Shown here: positions 11,686 through 12,602 of the stretch, in pieces
How positions within the stretch are numbered: the stretch's first letter is position 1
Layout: each line of letters begins with the position of its first letter
Origin: Candidatus Omnitrophota bacterium
Lineage (GTDB): Bacteria; Omnitrophota; Gorgyraeia; 1-14-0-20-64-10; JACQQZ01
Direction of reading: 5' to 3'
DNA: 12,602 nt
NCBI GenBank assembly: GCA_016206635.1
Contig: JACQRF010000168.1
Coordinates: 1-12,602 of the forward strand
Program-made: the position numbers and the translations under genes
Notes under the pieces: model-generated
The model's database searches: none
Seen by the model: the letters and a program-made list of their open reading frames with translations, nothing else
Told to the model about the DNA's origin: nothing

Positions 11686-12602
11686 TGCCCAAAGGGGTCT
11701 GACCCCTTTGGGTTTCCGGTTGGGTTTGCAGCCGGAAATCGCGGGCCATCCCCGGGACTGAATATTCGTACGGCCCGCAGTAGACGGTCGGCGTCGCGGC
11801 GAAATTGCCGTGCGGCGGCGGCGACGGCGTCGTCCATTCCAGCGTGGTAGATTGCCACGGATTGTCGCCGGCCTTCGGGCCGCGGCGAAGGCTCCAGAAG
11901 ACATTGATCAAAAAAATGAGCTGCGTCAGCCCCAGCAGGAAGGCGCTGACCGACATGAGCCGATTCATCGGCCCCAGGTGGGCCAGGTGGGCGTACTGCG
12001 TGTAGTCGTAGATGCGCCGCTGCATCCCGGCCATGCCCAGATTGAACATCGGGAACATCACGCCGTTGAAGAACGCCAGCGTCAGCCAGAAGTGCAGCTT
12101 CCCGAGCCGCTCGTTCATCATCCGCCCGAACATCTTCGGGAACCAGAAGGTGATCCCGGCGAAGATCGCGAAGAGGCTGCCCCCGAAGAGCACGTAGTGG
12201 ATGTGCGCGACGATGAAGTACGTGTCGTGGATGTACATGTCCACGGGCGTCGAGGCCATGAAGACGCCCGAGAGCCCACCGATGATGAACATCGACACGA
12301 ACGAGAGCGCGTACAGCATCGGCGAGTCGAGATGGACGTCCGCCTTCCAGAGCGTCGCGAGCCAGTTGAAGACCTTGATGGCCGAGGGCACCGCGATCGC
12401 CATCGTCGAGATCATGAACGACGTGCCGAGCATCGGGTTCATGCCGCTCTGGAACATGTGGTGCCCCCACACGATCCAGCCGAGAAAGGCGATGCCGATG
12501 ATCGCGAGCACCATCGAGTGGTATCCGAAGATCGGCTTGCGCGCGCGGTTGGAGAGCACGTCCGACGTGATCCCCATCGCGGGCAGGATCAGGATGTAGA
12601 CC
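11672..12602 (-). CDS. ctaD: Cytochrome c oxidase subunit I (C-terminal part; 5' end outside window)
   Basis: About 309 residues of a heme-copper oxidase subunit I. The fragment begins in the VYILILPAMGI segment that follows the cross-linked CuB His-Tyr region. Visible are WGHHMF (the two CuB His), IKVFNWLATLW with the K-channel Lys, DTYFIVAHIHYVLFGG (heme a3 and heme a His), and the classical C-terminal TTLEWTTPSPPPHGNF with GPYEYSVPG. This pattern fits an aa3-type (A-family) enzyme. The final ~12 residues and the stop come from the twin palindromes at 11663-11712, so the natural end was probably near RLQTQP. It is followed directly by ctaA-ctaB in the same direction. Confidence 0.95.
   Translation of the reverse strand, partial: VYILILPAMGITSDVLSNRARKPIFGYHSMVLAIIGIAFLGWIVWGHHMFQSGMNPMLGTSFMISTMAIAVPSAIKVFNWLATLWKADVHLDSPMLYALSFVSMFIIGGLSGVFMASTPVDMYIHDTYFIVAHIHYVLFGGSLFAIFAGITFWFPKMFGRMMNERLGKLHFWLTLAFFNGVMFPMFNLGMAGMQRRIYDYTQYAHLAHLGPMNRLMSVSAFLLGLTQLIFLINVFWSLRRGPKAGDNPWQSTTLEWTTPSPPPHGNFAATPTVYCGPYEYSVPGMARDFRLQTQPETQRGQTPLGTKGV
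11688..11712. repeat. Palindrome 2 of the pair, inside the coxA C-terminus
   Basis: Arm CCCAAAGGGGTC, a central T, then the exact complement. Its core is the inverted copy of palindrome 1, two bases away. It is translated as part of the CoxA tail (QRGQTPLG). Confidence 0.9.

Overview
This is a compact, high-GC bacterial chromosome segment with core metabolism, translation, redox and respiratory-assembly genes. There are no rRNA, tRNA or CRISPR features, no transposase and no phage gene. The heme-copper oxidase with heme A/O synthesis points to an aerobic or facultative respirer. Protein flavour (short MetF, DUF420 protein, CtaA-CtaB fusion, ABC-3 permease) recalls uncultured Nitrospirota/Methylomirabilota-type bacteria. 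That assignment rests on memory and is low confidence.

Layout. (1) 1-3611, plus strand: the 3' part of a metal ABC-transporter permease with an abnormal 5' end, acetyl-CoA synthetase (acs), a CXXC peroxiredoxin-like protein, and a 46-aa zinc-ribbon protein that appears to start at CTG. (2) 3614-8278, minus strand: read from right to left, cold-shock protein, typA, a GGQ peptidyl-tRNA hydrolase, a methyltransferase, rfbC, a terminator fused to a promoter, a two-cluster ferredoxin, and an exported cyclophilin. Several junctions are 4-nt ATGA overlaps. (3) 8279-8494: a divergent control region with a consensus-like promoter and long leader for csp, and an extended -10 element touching the metF start. 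(4) 8495-9373, plus strand: metF. (5) 9370-12602, minus strand: the cytochrome oxidase block, namely coxA/ctaD (cut by the window edge), the ctaA-ctaB fusion, a DUF420 protein, and a 56-aa CxxC single-span membrane protein.

Two non-gene patterns stand out. First, perfect or near-perfect palindromes of several unrelated sequence families sit in or at the edges of genes: inside the CtaA loop, exactly at the CtaA/CtaB junction, across the CoxA C-terminus and the ctaA start, across the peroxiredoxin stop, and at the convergent metF/small-ORF stops. They stay in frame or supply the C-terminus and stop, like REP or Rickettsia-type palindromic elements accepted into proteins. Second, four genes (acs, metF, rfbC, ferredoxin) have a -10-like box (TACAAT or CATAAT) only 6-9 nt before ATG and no Shine-Dalgarno sequence, whereas several downstream or long-leader genes have clear AGGAG-type sites. 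This suggests systematic leaderless or near-leaderless transcription.
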